From Alphaproteobacteria bacterium (GTDB taxonomy: Bacteria > Pseudomonadota > Alphaproteobacteria > RF32 > CAG-239), in NCBI GenBank assembly GCA_017465945.1, contig JAFTVD010000023.1, positions 1 to 64,000 on the forward strand: a stretch of 64,000 nt of DNA, written 5' to 3'. Below, in pieces: positions 61,416 through 64,000 of this stretch (its first letter is position 1; each line of letters starts with the position of its first letter). The position numbers and the translations under genes are program-made. The notes beneath the pieces were generated by a model. It made no database searches. It was not told where the DNA came from and worked only from the letters and a program-made list of their open reading frames with translations.

Positions 61416-62834
61416 ATGAATGCAAGAACACGTTTTGCGCCAAGTCCTACAGGATATATGCACATTGGTAATTTAAGAACTGCGTTATATGAGTATTTGA
61501 TTGCTAAAAGAGATGGTGGACAATTTGTTTTGCGTATAGAAGATACTGACCAAAAAAGATATGTGGAAGGTGCGGTTGATATTATATATAATACATTAAA
61601 GACTGTAGGAATGAATTGGGATGAAGGTCCTGATATTGGAGGGGAATATGGTCCTTATGTACAATCTGAACGTTTGAAATTGTATCAAGAATATGCTCAT
61701 AAATTGGTTGAACTTGGTGGTGCACATTATTGTTTTTGCTCAAAAGATGAAGCTGATGAACAAAAAGATGATGAGAGTAATACAAAGTTTAAAGACCCAT
61801 GTAAAAATATATCATTAGATGAGGCAAAAAGAAGAGTGGCAAATGGTGAGGCTTTTGTTATTCGTCAAACTATAAATAAAAAAGGTAAGTCTTTATTTAA
61901 TGATGTTGTATATGGTGATATTGAAATAGATTATGATGATTTGGACGAAGGTGTGTTGTTAAAAAGTGATGGTTTTCCTACATATAACTTTGCTAATGTA
62001 GTAGATGACCATTTGATGAAAATTACACATGTTGTTAGAGGAAATGAGTATATTTCTTCCACTCCTAAATATAATCTTATTTATGAAGCTTTTGGTTGGG
62101 AGCCTCCTATATATGTGCACGTGGCGCAAGTAATGAAAGATGCTCAACATAAACTTTCTAAACGTAATGGTGATGCGTCTTTTCAGGATTTGGTTGCAAA
62201 AGGGTATTTGCCTGAGGCAATATTGAACTATATTGCATTATTGGGGTGGAATCCTGGTACGGAACAAGAAATATTCTCATTAAAAGAATTAGAAGAATGT
62301 TTTGATGCGAATAGATTAAATAAATCTCCGGCTATTTTTGATATTCAAAAATTAAGATGGATGAATGGTTGTTATATTAGAGCTTTGGATTTTGATGAAT
62401 TTCATAAGCTTGCTGAAGTTCAATATGATAAGTTTTTAACAAGAAATGTTAATAGGGTAGAGTTATCTAAAGTTTTGCAACCTCGTGTTGAAACTATTAA
62501 TGATATTGTTGAAATGGCTGGTTTTATTGAAACTTTACCAGAATATAGCATCGAGTTGTTTGTTAATAAGAAAATGAAGACAGATGTTGAAATTGCTAAA
62601 AAATCTATTGAGTTGGTATTGCCTAAATTAGAAACTTTGGATGTTTGGACAAATGAGAGTTTGTTTGAATGTTTGAAAGGTGTTGCGATTGAAAACGAAT
62701 TAAAGAATGGACAAGTTTTATACCCTGTTCGAATCGCTTTAACTGGTTTGGAAACAACACCTGGTGGTGCTTCAGAAATTGCTTCTATTTTGGGTAAAGA
62801 AGAGACTTTAAGACGATTAAAGAAAGCTTTTTAA
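61416..62834 (+). CDS. gltX: Glutamyl-tRNA synthetase
   Basis: 472 residues, class I. RFAPSPTGYMHIGNLRTAL (6-24) holds the HIGH equivalent HIGN, and KLSKRNG (about 247-253) is the KMSKS motif. CFC (about 107-109) is part of the zinc-like region. It may charge both tRNA-Glu and tRNA-Gln if GlnRS is absent, as in most alphaproteobacteria; this cannot be told from the window. In E. coli this enzyme is the HipA target, and a HipA homologue is encoded at 9673. AGGAG precedes the ATG. Confidence 0.96.
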   Translation: MNARTRFAPSPTGYMHIGNLRTALYEYLIAKRDGGQFVLRIEDTDQKRYVEGAVDIIYNTLKTVGMNWDEGPDIGGEYGPYVQSERLKLYQEYAHKLVELGGAHYCFCSKDEADEQKDDESNTKFKDPCKNISLDEAKRRVANGEAFVIRQTINKKGKSLFNDVVYGDIEIDYDDLDEGVLLKSDGFPTYNFANVVDDHLMKITHVVRGNEYISSTPKYNLIYEAFGWEPPIYVHVAQVMKDAQHKLSKRNGDASFQDLVAKGYLPEAILNYIALLGWNPGTEQEIFSLKELEECFDANRLNKSPAIFDIQKLRWMNGCYIRALDFDEFHKLAEVQYDKFLTRNVNRVELSKVLQPRVETINDIVEMAGFIETLPEYSIELFVNKKMKTDVEIAKKSIELVLPKLETLDVWTNESLFECLKGVAIENELKNGQVLYPVRIALTGLETTPGGASEIASILGKEETLRRLKKAF

Positions 62835-62850
62835 GAAAAATAGATATGAA

Positions 62851-62890
62851 AAAGAAGGCATCTTAAAAAAAGATGTCTTTTTTTTAAGAG
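62851..62890 (+). terminator. Terminator of gltX
   Basis: AAGGCATCTT and AAGATGTCTT with an A-rich loop (one G-T pair), followed by eight T. Confidence 0.88.
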
Positions 62891-62992
62891 GATTTAGAAT
62901 ATGTTAACTAAATATGTTTTATATATATAATATGCGGCAAGGGATTTTTCTTTTGTTGGCATAATGTGAAAAATATAATAAGGAAATTAAAC

Positions 62993-63211
62993 ATGACTAC
63001 AAATGCACAAGTTGATTTTTTAAATGATATAAAAGACAAGAAAGTTTCCGTTACTGTTTTTTTAATTAACGGAGTTAAATTACAAGGTGTGATTACATGG
63101 TTTGATGCAACTTCTTTGTTGCTTAGACGTGATGGTCATACTCAACTTGTTTATTCACACGCTGTTTCGACAATTATGCCAGCAACACCTGTTGATGTTG
63201 TTGAAGGTTAA
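62993..63211 (+). CDS. hfq: RNA chaperone Hfq
   Basis: 72 residues from the ATG at 62993 after AAGGAAA; an upstream in-frame ATG at 62966 would add a tail without homology. Sm1 motif: [17 protein letters not shown]. Sm2 motif: YSHAVSTI, where most Hfq proteins have YKHAIST, so the lysine of the proximal RNA-binding rim is replaced by serine. The C-terminal tail is very short. It pairs with hflX directly downstream, the classic arrangement. Confidence 0.95.
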   Translation: MTTNAQVDFLNDIKDKKVSVTVFLINGVKLQGVITWFDATSLLLRRDGHTQLVYSHAVSTIMPATPVDVVEG

Positions 63212-63213
63212 CC

Positions 63214-64000
63214 TTGCAGTTAATTGAAAAAGACAAGAAAACAAGGACAGCCATTGTCTGTCCTATTGTAAAAACAGAAAATAAGTTTTTTTCTTTAGAT
63301 GATTTAAAAAATAAAGAAAAAGAAGCTGAAGGTCTGGTTGTTGCAATGGGGCAGGAGGCTGTCTTTTCTGTTAGTGTTACACTAAATAAAATTACACCAC
63401 GCAGTTTTTTTGGTAAAGGTTTTATTGAAAAATTAAAAGAAGATTGTGTGAATGAAGAAATAGAGTTGTTGGTTGTTGATTATGCGATTAGTGCTGTTCA
63501 ACAACGTAATTTAGAAAAAGAGCTTAATCTTAAAGTTATTGATAGAACTGCGGTTATTTTAGAGATTTTTGGAAGACGGGCACAGACAAAAGAAGGTAAG
63601 CTTCAGGTAGAATTAGCTCATTTGACGTACCAGCGAGGAAGGCTTGTTCGTAGTTGGACACACTTGGAAAGACAACGAGGTGGTGGTGGTTTTTTGGGTG
63701 GTCCTGGAGAAACACAAATTGAGTTAGATAGACGCCATATTGATAATAGAATTTTGAGAATAAAAAAAGAACTTCAAAAAGTTTTACAAACAAGGTCTAT
63801 TCAGCGAGGAGCAAGAGTTAAGGTTCCTTATCCTGTGGTTGCATTGGTTGGATATACTAATGCTGGAAAATCAACACTATTTAATAAAGTTACGAAAGCC
63901 AATGTATTAGCACAAGATATGCTTTTTGCAACACTTGATCCGACAATGAGAAAAGTTAGTTTGGCAAAGGGTGTTGATGTTATTATGTCTGATACGGTGG
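63214..64000 (+). CDS. hflX: GTPase HflX, 3' end outside window
   Basis: 262 codons visible, open to the window edge. No ATG exists near the start; TTG at 63214, two bases after the hfq stop, is the first plausible start, with GAAGG of the hfq end as RBS. The N-terminal HflX domain is followed by GGGFLGGPGETQIE (about 158-171), characteristic of the family, the helical linker, and G1 GYTNAGKST (about 214-222), then LFATLDPT (G2). HflX splits stalled 70S ribosomes. Likely translationally coupled to hfq. Confidence 0.95.
   Translation, partial: MQLIEKDKKTRTAIVCPIVKTENKFFSLDDLKNKEKEAEGLVVAMGQEAVFSVSVTLNKITPRSFFGKGFIEKLKEDCVNEEIELLVVDYAISAVQQRNLEKELNLKVIDRTAVILEIFGRRAQTKEGKLQVELAHLTYQRGRLVRSWTHLERQRGGGGFLGGPGETQIELDRRHIDNRILRIKKELQKVLQTRSIQRGARVKVPYPVVALVGYTNAGKSTLFNKVTKANVLAQDMLFATLDPTMRKVSLAKGVDVIMSDTV

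Overview
The window looks like chromosomal DNA of an AT-rich, uncultured, probably host- or gut-associated alphaproteobacterium. Supporting markers are a CcrM-type GANTC adenine methyltransferase, the Ppx/GppA-RlmE block, the hfq-hflX pair, an alphaproteobacterial-style UvrA zinc region and an MbfA-like ferritin/VIT1 fusion. Many small genes with ankyrin repeats, cysteine-ladder solenoid repeats or secreted and membrane features point to life with hosts or competitors. The clade is inference; the gene calls rest on motifs read by eye.

Layout. 1-8.0 kb: two tandem ankyrin/solenoid-repeat genes, envelope proteins (DUF3137-like, DUF4139), a U32 peptidase-family protein and two unknown proteins. 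8.16-14.5 kb: a CAU-anticodon tRNA followed by a mosaic accessory island. The island holds a GC-rich structured element and small unknown genes. It also holds a HipBA cassette between 39-bp direct repeats with its own promoter and three evenly spaced operators, and a CoA-disulfide-reductase-like gene of different base composition. It ends in a small cassette between 26/27-identical direct repeats that encodes a serum-amyloid-A-like orphan toxin domain, a remnant of a second one, and two membrane proteins sharing an exact cysteine motif (candidate immunity proteins).

14.6-24.8 kb: GNAT, two P-loop kinases, cupin, LMW tyrosine phosphatase, MbfA-like protein, lactaldehyde reductase (fucO), an inositol-monophosphatase-family enzyme, a duplicated cassette of small proteins with near-identical leaders, and metG. 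24.9-37.5 kb: a three-gene effector-like operon, HAD phosphatases, a cluster of interspersed repeats, a third solenoid-repeat gene, an AI-2E permease, an alpha/beta-hydrolase-like protein, a paralogous ncRNA, a tiny basic protein, and two large proteins (one secreted, with ankyrin repeats).

37.6-64 kb: mostly core genes. These are fhs, a periplasmic thioredoxin-like protein, ccrM, two Ppx/GppA genes, rlmE, single-chain glyS, lon, a glycan operon (STELLO-like, DPM-like and polytopic proteins), a PHP phosphatase, malQ, a pilin-like protein, uvrA, a second copy of the ncRNA, a DUF805 protein, gltX, hfq and the start of hflX.

The best candidates for something undescribed are two. One is the serum-amyloid-A-like toxin/immunity array at 13.1-14.3 kb. 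The other is a pair of minus-strand ncRNAs at 32.5-32.75 kb and 60.1-60.4 kb; they share a GNRA-capped hairpin with compensatory changes, a second conserved block, promoters and intrinsic terminators.
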